Assembly (NCBI GenBank): GCA_031385545.1
Contig: JANNBN010000057.1
Coordinates: 1 to 64,000, forward strand
Source of the DNA: JANNBN01 sp031385545
Lineage (GTDB): Bacteria > Actinomycetota > Acidimicrobiia > Acidimicrobiales > JANYDT01
DNA: 64,000 nt
Reading direction: 5' to 3'
Below, in pieces: positions 7,452 to 15,691 of the stretch (position 1 is its first letter; every line of letters starts with the position of its first letter). Position numbers and translations under genes: made by a program. Under the pieces are notes generated by a model, which saw only the letters and a list, made by a program, of their open reading frames with translations, was not told the origin of the DNA and did not search any database.

Positions 7452-8888
7452 TCAGGCCGGCTTCGGGTTGTAGCCCAGGATGGCCTTTGATTCGAGGAAC
7501 TCCAGCAGGCCGTGCTTGCCGAACTCGCGGCCGTTGCCAGACTGCTTGTAGCCACCGAACAAGGCGTTGGAGTCTGTTCCCGCGCCGTTGAGGTGCACGT
7601 TGCCGGCACGCAGCTTGCGCGCCACTGCACGGGCCCGGTCTGTGTCGTTCGACGAGACGTATGCAGCGAGGCCGTACACGGTGTCGTTGGCGATCTCGAT
7701 GGCCTGCTCTTCAGACTCGTAACCGAGGATGGACAGGACCGGGCCAAAGATCTCTTCACGCGCAATGGTCATGTCGTTGGTGACGTTGGCAAAGACGGTT
7801 GGCTGCACGTAGTAACCCGACGTGAGTCCATCAGGGCGGCCGACGCCGCCTGCCACGAGCGTGGCACCTTCGTCGATCCCCTTTTGGATGAGCCCCTGGA
7901 TCTTCTCGAACTGCGCTTTGGATGCGACTGGGCCGATGACCGTGCCCTCGCCGTTCGGGTCGCCGACCGTGATCTTCGCAGCGGCGGCAGCGGCTGCCTC
8001 GATTGCTTCACCCATGCGTCCTGCTGGAACGAGCATGCGGGTTCCGGCGTTGCAGGACTGGCCAGAGTTGAGGCACAACCGACCAACATCGCGCGCCACC
8101 ACGGCGGAGAGGTCGACGTCGTCGAGGATGATGTTGGCCGACTTGCCGCCCAACTCCTGATGAACACGTTTCACGGTAGGAGCCGCGTTCTTGGCAACTT
8201 CCACGCCGGCGCGGGTGGAGCCGGTGAACGACACCATGTCCACGTCCGGGTGCGACGACAACGCGACGCCGACAGTTGCACCATCGCCATTGACGAGGTT
8301 GAACACGCCAGCCGGCACGCCGGCCTCGTGCATGACCTCGGCAAACACGATGGCGTTGAGCGGTGCCATCTCCGATGGCTTCAGCACCATGGTGCAGCCG
8401 GCTGCGATAGCCGGGGCAACCTTGGCAACGATCTGATTGAGCGGCCAGTTCCATGGAGTGATGAACGCGCACACGCCGATCGGCTCGTACTCGATGCGAC
8501 TGGTTCCCACGTCCTCTGCCCACTCGAACTCGGATAGCGCCTTGCTGGTTGCCATGAAATGACCGAGGCCGGCGGGGGCCTGTGCACGTGAGGCGATCAT
8601 GGCCGGCGCGCCCATCTCTGATGTGACCGCGGTGGCGATGTCGCCCATGCGGGTCTTGTAGACCTCGGTGATGCGGGTGAGCAGGGCGAGCCGCTCAGCG
8701 ACCGTTGTCTGGGAGAACGTGGCGAAAGCCGCCTTTGCTGCTGCAACAGCTACGTCGACGTCTTCAGCGGTCCCCATGGCGATGGTTCCAACCGATTGTT
8801 CGGTCGCCGGATTCATCACCTCACGCCGATTCGACGAAAGCGGCTCGACCCATGCACCGTTGATATAGAACTTCGCTTCGTTTCCCAT
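7452..8888 (-). CDS. NAD(P)-dependent aldehyde dehydrogenase
   Basis: 478 residues, standard length for the superfamily. The oxyanion-hole region FITPWNWPLNQ near residue 140, the cofactor motif FTGSTRAGVEV, the general-base Glu in QELGGKSANI and the catalytic Cys in NSGQSCNAGTR are all present. A C-terminal FGGYKQSGNGREFGKHGLLEFLESKAI matches the group that oxidises medium or branched aldehydes and aldehyde analogues. The exact substrate cannot be read from sequence. Cytoplasmic. It is transcribed away from the cysteine-rich protein gene at 8981. A monocistronic unit is likely. Confidence 0.93.
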   Translation of the reverse strand: MGNEAKFYINGAWVEPLSSNRREVMNPATEQSVGTIAMGTAEDVDVAVAAAKAAFATFSQTTVAERLALLTRITEVYKTRMGDIATAVTSEMGAPAMIASRAQAPAGLGHFMATSKALSEFEWAEDVGTSRIEYEPIGVCAFITPWNWPLNQIVAKVAPAIAAGCTMVLKPSEMAPLNAIVFAEVMHEAGVPAGVFNLVNGDGATVGVALSSHPDVDMVSFTGSTRAGVEVAKNAAPTVKRVHQELGGKSANIILDDVDLSAVVARDVGRLCLNSGQSCNAGTRMLVPAGRMGEAIEAAAAAAAKITVGDPNGEGTVIGPVASKAQFEKIQGLIQKGIDEGATLVAGGVGRPDGLTSGYYVQPTVFANVTNDMTIAREEIFGPVLSILGYESEEQAIEIANDTVYGLAAYVSSNDTDRARAVARKLRAGNVHLNGAGTDSNALFGGYKQSGNGREFGKHGLLEFLESKAILGYNPKPA

Positions 8889-8980
8889 GCCGACACGCTA
8901 CGCGTCGGAGCTGACGTTTGGCGAAACTGGCACAGGGCAGGGTGGCGGGGTGATCGTGTCCATTGGTAGAGACTTGCCCG

Positions 8981-9673
8981 GTGAGCGTGCCGGTCAACAT
9001 CCAATCCCCGTGGATGATCATCGAGGAGCAACACCGGGTCTGGCGGTTCGAACGGGCGTTTCTGCTGAGCAACTGGCGGTGTGTGTACGGCGAGGGGTGT
9101 CGTGGTATCCATCCCTCTCAAGACGCCGATCGACGTGACGGGTGCTGCACCTATGGTGCGCACTTCGCGGAGGCAGAAGATTTTGCAAAGGTCGCAGCTT
9201 TCGTACCCTCCCTCTCCGCTGAGGTCTGGCAGCACGCATCGCACGGCAAGCGGGTCGGCTGGTTCAAGAAGCTGCCGGACGGCCGCATCGCAACCCGGAC
9301 CACCAAGGGTGGGTGTGTGTTCCTGAACCGGCCCGGTTTCAGCGGCGGTGTCGGATGCGCCCTGCATCTGGCGGCGGTCCAGCAGGGGCGTCGTCAGGTC
9401 GACGTGAAACCCGATGTGTGTTGGGAACTCCCAATCAGAACCGAGGACCACGACGGTGCAGACGGGCGCCGAGTCATCACGGTCAGGCGATGGCACAAGC
9501 AGGACTTCGGGCCGGAAGGCGCAGACATGCACTGGTGGTGCACGGAACCGGAGACCGCAGCTGAAGCGTTTTCCGCATCCCAGCCCGTCTACCGATCGCT
9601 TCACCAGGAACTGACGGAGCTGTGCGGCCCGGCGGTGTACGCGGAACTGTGCACCCGCCTTGAAGGGACGTAA
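8981..9673 (+). CDS. Cysteine-rich putative metal-binding protein
   Basis: About 230 residues. Cysteines come in clusters resembling YkgJ/DUF3109-type Fe/Zn chelating proteins: CVYGEGCRGI, then GCCTYGAHF, then GGCVFLNRPGFSGGVGCALH, with more Cys near the C terminus (MHWWCTEPE, ELCGPAVYAELC). A reaction cannot be named. The reading frame is open from a TTG at 8963. I prefer the GTG at 8981, because the conserved-looking part (SPWMIIEEQHRVWRFERAFL) begins soon after. It lies divergent to the aldehyde dehydrogenase. Cytoplasmic, with no signal peptide. The name rests on cysteine spacing only. Confidence 0.75.
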   Translation: MSVPVNIQSPWMIIEEQHRVWRFERAFLLSNWRCVYGEGCRGIHPSQDADRRDGCCTYGAHFAEAEDFAKVAAFVPSLSAEVWQHASHGKRVGWFKKLPDGRIATRTTKGGCVFLNRPGFSGGVGCALHLAAVQQGRRQVDVKPDVCWELPIRTEDHDGADGRRVITVRRWHKQDFGPEGADMHWWCTEPETAAEAFSASQPVYRSLHQELTELCGPAVYAELCTRLEGT

Positions 9674-9850
9674 ACCCCCTCCGGCCCAGGGGTTTGTGCG
9701 GTTCGACTCGCGTCGATGGTGGTCGACGAGGCAACTGCGGCGACGGTCCTGGAGGGGACTCCATCCGGTAAACCCGACCAATACGCTCCTCTGCGACACG
9801 CAACGTCGTTGGTAGGTCGAGATGCACGGCCTTGCTTGTGCCTTGGCCTG

Positions 9851-10159
9851 TTAGGAAGCGAGGAAGGCTTGAATGGCGTCGCGAGCTATGCTCGACGGTG
9901 TCGTGTGATCTCGTTCGGCTCGCTCGGCGAGTTGCTGGCGGGTCTGTTCGTCGAGACGGACTTGGAGCACCGGGGACACGCCTTCGCCGAGTGAGGGCCG
10001 ACCGCCCTTGGCTCGTGCTCGGGCAAAGACCGCGTCGAAGTCAGGTTCGGTGTGTTCAGCCTCATCGGCCATCCGCCCGAAGTCCGCTTCGGTAAGGATC
10101 TCGCCGTTTGGCATGGTCACGTCTTCGCTCGTGACTCTGAATTTCATAATCTCTTTCAT
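9851..10159 (-). CDS. Antitoxin-like protein, ribbon-helix-helix type
   Basis: 102 residues. The C-terminal half, VLQVRLDEQTRQQLAERAERDHTTPSSIARDAIQAFL, is a classic ribbon-helix-helix (CopG/BrnA-like) DNA-binding motif: one strand with alternating residues, then two helices. The N-terminal half would contact the toxin. The gene follows the toxin-like gene with a four-base ATGA overlap (10156-10159), so the order is toxin first, as in BrnT/BrnA systems. By family analogy it represses its own operon and neutralises the toxin. No partner has been tested. Confidence 0.75.
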   Translation of the reverse strand: MKEIMKFRVTSEDVTMPNGEILTEADFGRMADEAEHTEPDFDAVFARARAKGGRPSLGEGVSPVLQVRLDEQTRQQLAERAERDHTTPSSIARDAIQAFLAS

Positions 10160-10413
10160 TGGTTCTCCTTTCGGTCAAGACGTTGTCGGTAGCCCGTTCG
10201 TGCGGGCATGGCGTGAAAGATCGTGAACGTGCCCTGTCGGTAGGTACCGATCAGTTCGAGCACGTTCCCTGCGGAGTCGGGCCCGAGCACGAGCACCTTC
10301 GGCGGGTCCACTTCGAACTCGTCGTCGACAAGTAGCGGGTAGGTGGCGGCGTGAGCGATCGACTCACTGGTGATGCCGTGCTTCAAGGCCGACGGCCTTA
10401 TGTCTAACTCCAC
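10156..10413 (-). CDS. BrnT-like putative toxin
   Basis: 85 residues. The pattern SALKHGITSESIAHAATYPL, then KVLVLGPDSAGNVLELIGT and a terminal TIFHAMPART, is a common small-protein family found next to ribbon-helix-helix antitoxins. It resembles BrnT/RelE-type toxins with their A-x-x-H-G-I and A-M-x-x-R elements. Such toxins act on mRNA, but here only the resemblance is seen. It starts at 10413 and overlaps the antitoxin start. Spacing and order support a toxin-antitoxin operon. Confidence 0.65.
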   Translation of the reverse strand: MELDIRPSALKHGITSESIAHAATYPLLVDDEFEVDPPKVLVLGPDSAGNVLELIGTYRQGTFTIFHAMPARTGYRQRLDRKENQ

Positions 10414-10482
10414 TCACCGTACTGTAATACAGAACCGGGCCAGGCACACAACGTCTTGTTGCAACCCGTCCCGCCATAGCGT

Positions 10483-10830
10483 GTGACTCATGGGCAACGA
10501 GCTGCGCAGCAGCGATGGCGCCCGCAACCAGCCCGAGAACCGCAAGCGGACGCTCCGGTGTCGAAGCGCTCGCGAGCGCCACATGGGCAGATCTTGAACA
10601 GGTTTCGAGAGCAAGGCATGTACTGGCGCCTTCGAAAGCTTCGAAACCGTTCGACACACCGATTCGTCATTGCCCATGAGGCTGATCCACCCGAGTCCAG
10701 CGAGGTGATCGAACGCGTTTCGCTGGATGATCTGCGCCGGGCCGATCTTGCAGCGCTGAAATTGACACGAGCGGCGGCGGTTACGTTCACTCCATGGATG
10801 ATGCTGATCGACGATCCGTCGCAATGGTGA
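10483..10830 (+). CDS. Doubtful small hypothetical protein
   Basis: A 115-codon plus-strand frame. The second half, from about 10618, reads like a protein (YWRLRKLRNRSTHRFVIAHEAD... then SLDDLRRADLAALKLTRA and PWMMLIDDPSQW). The first half is Arg/Gln-rich and unconvincing. There is no clear ribosome binding site and codon third positions are only moderately GC-rich. It occupies an otherwise gene-free stretch (10414-10901) between a toxin-antitoxin pair and an XRE regulator. It may be the tail of a broken gene. No family recognised. Confidence 0.3.
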   Translation: MTHGQRAAQQRWRPQPAREPQADAPVSKRSRAPHGQILNRFREQGMYWRLRKLRNRSTHRFVIAHEADPPESSEVIERVSLDDLRRADLAALKLTRAAAVTFTPWMMLIDDPSQW

Positions 10831-10901
10831 CCGGGCTCGCAACCAACGTCGGCACGCCACGTTTCGGTCCGTGCGTGGGCGCGCCGATAGCCGGAATTCG
10901 C

Positions 10902-11174
10902 TCAGGCCGCCGGTCGAGTGAGTTCTACCGTGAGCGACAATCCAAGTGCCTCAGCGACTCGTTGGGGTGTCGTGACAGTTGCTCCGACGCCGCCCGCTTC
11001 GAGCCCGGCAAACGCGGCTTGGCTGGTGCCCATCCTCAGGGCGAGATCGCGCTGACTGAACGACCGTCCCAGGGCGGAAACCAACCGGACAACGGCAACC
11101 GCGAAGGGACACCCAAGGTTTCCTGAGACTCGCTGAAAGGGGCCCACCGGCGGCCTGTTGGGTCGGGGGTTCAC
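10902..11174 (-). CDS. XRE-type helix-turn-helix protein
   Basis: 90 residues. The core RSFSQRDLALRMGTSQAAFAGLEAG is an XRE helix-turn-helix, with Q-R-D-L-A as the first helix and T-S-Q-A-A-F as the recognition helix. TPQRVAEALGLSLTVEL follows, as in HigA-type antitoxins. The first 25 residues are Pro/Arg-rich and not domain-like, and the start is a GTG at 11174, 23 bases from the divergent carboxylase gene. The gene may be 5'-truncated or use a later start. No toxin partner lies next to it, so an orphan antitoxin or regulator is likely. Confidence 0.55.
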   Translation of the reverse strand: MNPRPNRPPVGPFQRVSGNLGCPFAVAVVRLVSALGRSFSQRDLALRMGTSQAAFAGLEAGGVGATVTTPQRVAEALGLSLTVELTRPAA

Positions 11175-11197
11175 GACCCCGGTAGCCTGAGCTTCTT

Positions 11198-12754
11198 ATG
11201 GAACACCCCCTTTCGGAGCGGCTCGAAGATTTGGCTCGGCGAAAGGCCGAAGCATTCAACGCCGGGTCAGCCCGAGCCGTCGAACGTCAACACGCAAAGG
11301 GCAAGATGACGGCGCGCGAACGGATCGACTATCTGCTGGACGACGGTTCGTTCATGGAGCTGGACCTGCTCGCACGCCATCGTGCGCAGGGCATGGGTCT
11401 CGAGAACGACCGCCCCTACACCGATGGCGTCATCACTGGTTGGGGCACCATCGACGGCCGCAAGGTGATGGTGTTTGCCCAGGACTTCACGGTCTTCGGC
11501 GGCGCGCTGGGCGAAGTGCACTCCGAGAAGATTGTCAAGGTGATGGACCTCGCCACCAGCGTGGGGGTGCCACTGATCGGTCTCAACGACTCGGGTGGCG
11601 CTCGCATCCAGGAGGGCGTGGTGTCGCTCGCCTCGTACGGCAACATCTTCTACCGAAACGTCAAGGCATCAGGGGTCATCCCGCAGATCAGCGTGATCAT
11701 GGGCCCGTGCGCCGGCGGAGCGGTGTACTCGCCCGCGATGACGGACTTCGTCTACATGGTCGACAAGACCAGCTATATGTTCATCACGGGTCCCGACGTC
11801 GTGAAGACGGTGACCGGTGAGGACGTCACGCCGGAAGAGCTGGGAGGTGCCACCACGCACGCCACCAAGTCCGGTGTGGCCACGTTCGTCGCTCCCGACG
11901 ACAAGAGCTGCCTGGAAGACGTGCGCTACCTGCTCGGCTTCCTGCCGCAGAACAACTTGGAGGAAGCGCCACGCGCCGAAGTCACCGACGACCCCGAACG
12001 GTCGTGTCATGCATTGATGACGTTGATGCCTGAAAACCATAATCGTGCATACGATATGAAGAAGGTCATCAAGGAAGTGGTCGACGACGGCGATTTCTAC
12101 GAATACTTCCCGCGGTTCGCGAGCAACATCGTGTGTGGCTTTGCCCGCCTCGATGGACACTCGGTCGGCATCGTCGGCAATCAGCCGATGGTCAAAGCAG
12201 GTGTCCTGGACATCGACTCGTCCGAGAAGGCTGCACGTTTCGTGCGTACCTGCGATGCGTTCAACATCCCCATCGTCACCTTCATCGACGTCCCAGGATT
12301 CATGCCGGGTACCGATCAGGAGTACGGAGGCATCATCCGCCACGGGGCGAAGCTCCTTTACGCGTATTGCGAGGCGTCGGTTCCGCGCATCAGCGTCATC
12401 ACTCGCAAGGCATATGGAGGCGCGTACGTGGTGATGGACTCGAAGTCCATCGGGTGCGACCTCGCGTTCGCATGGCCCAACGCCGAGCTCGCGGTGATGG
12501 GCGCGCAAGGAGCGGTGAACATCGTCTACCGCCGAGAACTGGACGCTGCACCCAATCCTGAAGCACGCCGCGCGGAACTGGTCGAGGATTACAGCGAACG
12601 ATTCGCCAACCCGTATATCGCGGCGGAGCGTGGATACGTCGACGACGTCATCGATCCCGCCGACACTCGGAAGGTGCTCATCCGAGGTATGGCGATGCTG
12701 CGGACGAAGCGTGAAGATCTGCCGAAGCGCAAGCACGGGAACGTGCCGTTGTGA
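11198..12754 (+). CDS. pccB: Acyl-CoA (propionyl-CoA) carboxylase beta subunit
   Basis: 518 residues. This carboxyltransferase half moves CO2 from biotin to propionyl- or acetyl-CoA, giving methylmalonyl- or malonyl-CoA. Both crotonase-like halves are complete. Oxyanion-hole glycines are seen in NDSGGARIQEGV and MGPCAGGAVYSPA in the N half and in DVPGFMPGTDQEYGGIIRHGAK and ITRKAYGGAYVVMDSK in the C half. Asp in SIGCDLAF sits where actinobacterial PccB proteins fix acyl-chain preference. The biotinylated alpha subunit is not in the window. The next gene overlaps by four bases and encodes the epsilon-like subunit. Cytoplasmic. Confidence 0.94.
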   Translation: MEHPLSERLEDLARRKAEAFNAGSARAVERQHAKGKMTARERIDYLLDDGSFMELDLLARHRAQGMGLENDRPYTDGVITGWGTIDGRKVMVFAQDFTVFGGALGEVHSEKIVKVMDLATSVGVPLIGLNDSGGARIQEGVVSLASYGNIFYRNVKASGVIPQISVIMGPCAGGAVYSPAMTDFVYMVDKTSYMFITGPDVVKTVTGEDVTPEELGGATTHATKSGVATFVAPDDKSCLEDVRYLLGFLPQNNLEEAPRAEVTDDPERSCHALMTLMPENHNRAYDMKKVIKEVVDDGDFYEYFPRFASNIVCGFARLDGHSVGIVGNQPMVKAGVLDIDSSEKAARFVRTCDAFNIPIVTFIDVPGFMPGTDQEYGGIIRHGAKLLYAYCEASVPRISVITRKAYGGAYVVMDSKSIGCDLAFAWPNAELAVMGAQGAVNIVYRRELDAAPNPEARRAELVEDYSERFANPYIAAERGYVDDVIDPADTRKVLIRGMAMLRTKREDLPKRKHGNVPL

Positions 12755-12948
12755 TCGAAAGCCAGCGACTGGCCATTGATCCGGCTCCCACCGACGAGGA
12801 AGCGGCTGCCATTGTGGCGGCCGTCGAGTTGGCATGGCCGCGGCCTGTGCTGCTGGCTGCGGTTGGACCCACTCGGGCCGATCCGCCGTCGTGGCGATGG
12901 TCCGGACGCTGGTGGGCCAACGGGTTGCAGCGCGGACGCCGAGTTTGA
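12751..12948 (+). CDS. Acyl-CoA carboxylase epsilon-like subunit
   Basis: 65 residues starting at a GTG that overlaps the pccB stop (GTGA), so the two are translationally coupled. The start PTDEEAAAIVAAVELAW resembles the D-E-E-L-A-A-L-V-A helix of actinobacterial PccE/AccE proteins. The tail has Trp and Arg residues (SWRWSGRWWANGLQRG) like the usual S-x-W-x-x-x-x-R ending. These small proteins bind the beta subunit and raise carboxylase activity. The identification rests on size, position and these two motifs. Confidence 0.75.
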   Translation: MIESQRLAIDPAPTDEEAAAIVAAVELAWPRPVLLAAVGPTRADPPSWRWSGRWWANGLQRGRRV

Positions 12949-13104
12949 ACCCGCACTCAGGCCCGAAACAGGATCTGAGCGACTGAAGCAGGATTCACCG
13001 GTATTTCGTCCCGGCGATTGAATCAGCCGAACAGGTCTTGAGACCTACCGGCCCGGTGCCGAAGTCTCACCTCGTGAAGGTCCCGCTCGAAAGTAACGCA
13101 GACC

Positions 13105-14739
13105 ATGATGCTTGATCTGCGCGCTGAGAAGCGCCCCGGTCTGCTCGGCCGCAGTGACACGCTCGCCATGCTCGAGATCTACGTCGAGAAGGCCGTCAAA
13201 CAGCTCCACATCGCAGTCCCGATCGTCACCGGCCCCGAGGGCATGGGACGGTCCGCTGTCCTCCACGAGTTGCTGGAACGGTCTCGCAACACAGGCCGCA
13301 CCGGTGGCTATGGCTGCGTGCGTTCAGGACTGGGTCAAGCACTCATTGACGCAACCACGTCACTCGCTGTGTCGATCAAATCGCTGTATCCCGATTCCCA
13401 CTGCACGACCGACCTGATACTGGCGGCAGAAGATTTCCGCCGGCGTAGCCCCGACGAGGCGACGGAGGAAGGTTTCGTTTCGGCAATCGATCACCTGTTG
13501 TACGCGTTGTCGACGGCGTTGAGCGAGGTGGCCCGCGGCTACCTGCTGTGCATCGACGACCTGCAATTTGCCAACGACGGCCGGGTCCGCGTGTTCCTCG
13601 AAGGCCTGATCGCGCTGTCCTCGACCGGAGCTCCGATCCCCGTTGTCCTGACCAGTTCGGTCGGACTGGGCGTGCGGGTGATCCCGCAGGGACTTGACCA
13701 GTTGCAGCTGCGACCGCTGACGAACGCAGACCTCGCCGACATCGCGCAGCGCCAGGGTGTCATCGCCACACCGGAAGTGATCCGTCAGATCGGCGAGTAC
13801 GTCGAAGGTCGGCCAGGACGAGCCCTCGAGATCATTGAGCGCGCATCGGCCAAAGGCCTTGTGGACGCGCACACCGTGCGCGCCGTGATCGCCGAGTCCA
13901 AGATTCTCGGAGCCGAGCGCGACGCCTTTGCCGATGCCGAGCGGATTGCAGCGCAGGCCCGCACGGCGGCACCCGATACGTCCGGAGTCCCGGCGCCGAC
14001 GGAAGCCCCCGAAGACACTCCTGCCGGTCCTGTCACTGCGTCCGCCTTCGGAGGTGGTTTCGACCGATCGCTGCCCACCGCCCACACCGATCATGTGGTG
14101 ACCAAGTCTCAGGTGTATTTGGACGGTCTTGAAATGACCGACCCAACGACGAACGCCGACCTGATTGCCGCGACCGACATCGAACCTGTTTCGCCGGTAG
14201 CCATGACGGGAGTCGAAACGTCGGTCGAGCCGAACGACTTTGCCGACTCCGGCGACTCGGCCGACTTTGCGGACTCCGGCGACTCGGCCCCCGTGTCACC
14301 TGAACCAGCTGAATCGATTGCACTTCGCGTGGAGTTGGTCGAGGATGCCGTTCGGCTTACCGTTCCTGTCGCCCGCCCATCGGACGCAGTCGCGCTTCCG
14401 GTTCGTGAGGAGGGAATGACCAGGTTCAGCGGGGCTGTTCAGGCTGCCGCAGCCGCACCTCAGGCACAACTCCTTGCGCTGACTCCGACGCAGCGGCGCG
14501 TGCTCGGGTGCATCGCCGAGGCCGCCGATGCTGCCGTCCGAAGCGGATCGGCCCCCGCCGTCAGAGTTGCGCTTGTCAAGCGGACGCTGGGTGAAGTGTC
14601 TCGTTTCGGAGGAGCCGCTTCGCCTGTCGGCGATGCGTTGGAATCGCTGGGTTCAGCTGGTTTCCTGCAACTGGACGGCGATACGGTCTCGTTGACCGAC
14701 TTGGGTCGACGGCACTCCTCTGTGACAACCGACGAGTGA
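13105..14739 (+). CDS. P-loop ATPase with C-terminal winged-helix-like domain
   Basis: 544 residues. Residues 12-270 form an AAA/STAND-like NTPase: the opening GLLGRSDTLAMLE, a Walker A-like TGPEGMGRSA (42-51) with Arg in place of the invariant Lys, and Walker B YLLCIDDLQ (146-154). A long acidic, Ala/Pro-rich linker follows (about 290-400), holding an internal repeat of DFADSGDSA (two copies near 375-392). The last 90 residues (LTPTQRRVLGCIAEAAD...) look like a winged helix with a final LGSAGFLQLDGDTVSLTDLGRR. It may act as a nucleotide-sensing regulator. The substrate and partner are unknown; the membrane gene 30 bases downstream may be co-transcribed. Confidence 0.7.
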   Translation: MMLDLRAEKRPGLLGRSDTLAMLEIYVEKAVKQLHIAVPIVTGPEGMGRSAVLHELLERSRNTGRTGGYGCVRSGLGQALIDATTSLAVSIKSLYPDSHCTTDLILAAEDFRRRSPDEATEEGFVSAIDHLLYALSTALSEVARGYLLCIDDLQFANDGRVRVFLEGLIALSSTGAPIPVVLTSSVGLGVRVIPQGLDQLQLRPLTNADLADIAQRQGVIATPEVIRQIGEYVEGRPGRALEIIERASAKGLVDAHTVRAVIAESKILGAERDAFADAERIAAQARTAAPDTSGVPAPTEAPEDTPAGPVTASAFGGGFDRSLPTAHTDHVVTKSQVYLDGLEMTDPTTNADLIAATDIEPVSPVAMTGVETSVEPNDFADSGDSADFADSGDSAPVSPEPAESIALRVELVEDAVRLTVPVARPSDAVALPVREEGMTRFSGAVQAAAAAPQAQLLALTPTQRRVLGCIAEAADAAVRSGSAPAVRVALVKRTLGEVSRFGGAASPVGDALESLGSAGFLQLDGDTVSLTDLGRRHSSVTTDE

Positions 14740-14769
14740 CCCGCGCGGGGCGCTACATTGCGCTCTGCC

Positions 14770-15651
14770 ATGACTTCTCAACCAGAGCAGGCCAACCTCG
14801 ATCAGGGCACCAACCGCGCGATCGTCGACGACAAGAACCTGATCGTCGACGAGTTCGCTGAACGTCTTGCGGCCTTCAAGCAGCTCTCCAAGGATGATGT
14901 CGACGGCGCGTCGCAAATCCTTGATCGGCTTGGAGCAAAGGGCAAGGTTGAAGCGGACATCGTCAAAGAGATGGCTGCAATCAGGCCGCTCTGGCTACCC
15001 GGACGGTTCGAGGAGGCGCATCGTATAGCGATGCGAGCCCTCGAGGTCCTCGACCGCAACGGCGCCCGTGCGCCGAAGCTCCCGCCGATGGGACCACTGG
15101 CCCCCGTTGCCTCGTTTCTCATCCAGTTGGTTGCACGGTTCATCGTGAGGAACCACCAGGCCGAGGTCATCAAGGCCATCAAACACATCTACATCCGGCG
15201 AGAAACGCAGTGTCCGCCCACGTCGCCGGAGCGGTTCATCGTCCGACGGGCCCGTATCGACGCCGAACGGGTGCAGCCCACGCTGCGGTCCAATCCGATC
15301 GGGGTGCCAGCGTTCCTTCTCGGTGGCGCGTTCCTGAGTTCCATCCTGTCCAGTATCGGGCGAGGTCTGTCCAACGCCAGCGGTTCCAAGGTCGGGGTGC
15401 TCATCGCTGCGTTGGTTCTGTGCTTCGTCATCGCTGGTGTGTCCTGGACCGTTGTGCGTGGCGCAGCAGTGGCTCGCAGCCGTATCCGGCTCAGCCTTGA
15501 CCGCCCGCTGAACGGACTGTGGGAAACAATCGGAGCAGCAGGCAACCCTCCGAAAGACCAATCACGCGTGTTTGCTCTGATCGCGACCGTGCTGCCGCTT
15601 TTCGGTGCAGTGGTGCTGTTTGCCGGAGTGGTTTTCGCGGCACTGCGCTAA
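14770..15651 (+). CDS. Membrane protein with three predicted helices
   Basis: 293 residues from ATG 14770. The soluble N-terminal 170 residues are charged, with a helical stretch IVDEFAERLAAFKQLSKDDVDGA. Hydrophobic segments follow: PIGVPAFLLGGAFLSSILSSIG (about 180-200), VGVLIAALVLCFVIAGVSW (about 215-235) and VFALIATVLPLFGAVVLFAGVVF at the C terminus. A weaker one lies near LAPVASFLIQLVARFIV. No enzyme motif is seen and I recognise no family. It follows the ATPase gene closely, and its product could anchor that ATPase to the membrane; that is inference. Confidence 0.75.
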   Translation: MTSQPEQANLDQGTNRAIVDDKNLIVDEFAERLAAFKQLSKDDVDGASQILDRLGAKGKVEADIVKEMAAIRPLWLPGRFEEAHRIAMRALEVLDRNGARAPKLPPMGPLAPVASFLIQLVARFIVRNHQAEVIKAIKHIYIRRETQCPPTSPERFIVRRARIDAERVQPTLRSNPIGVPAFLLGGAFLSSILSSIGRGLSNASGSKVGVLIAALVLCFVIAGVSWTVVRGAAVARSRIRLSLDRPLNGLWETIGAAGNPPKDQSRVFALIATVLPLFGAVVLFAGVVFAALR

Positions 15652-15691
15652 CGGTTGCCCTATTGCTGAGCGCCCTTCGAGGTCCCCGCCG

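Noticed and set aside
7512..8537. 341-codon plus-strand frame over the aldehyde dehydrogenase
   Set aside because: The minus strand has catalytic Cys and Glu in a full-length enzyme. The plus frame is a GC-codon artefact.
11669..12835. 388-codon frame antisense to pccB
   Set aside because: It is a shadow of the carboxylase gene, which has full family motifs on the plus strand; the antisense protein has no recognisable domain.
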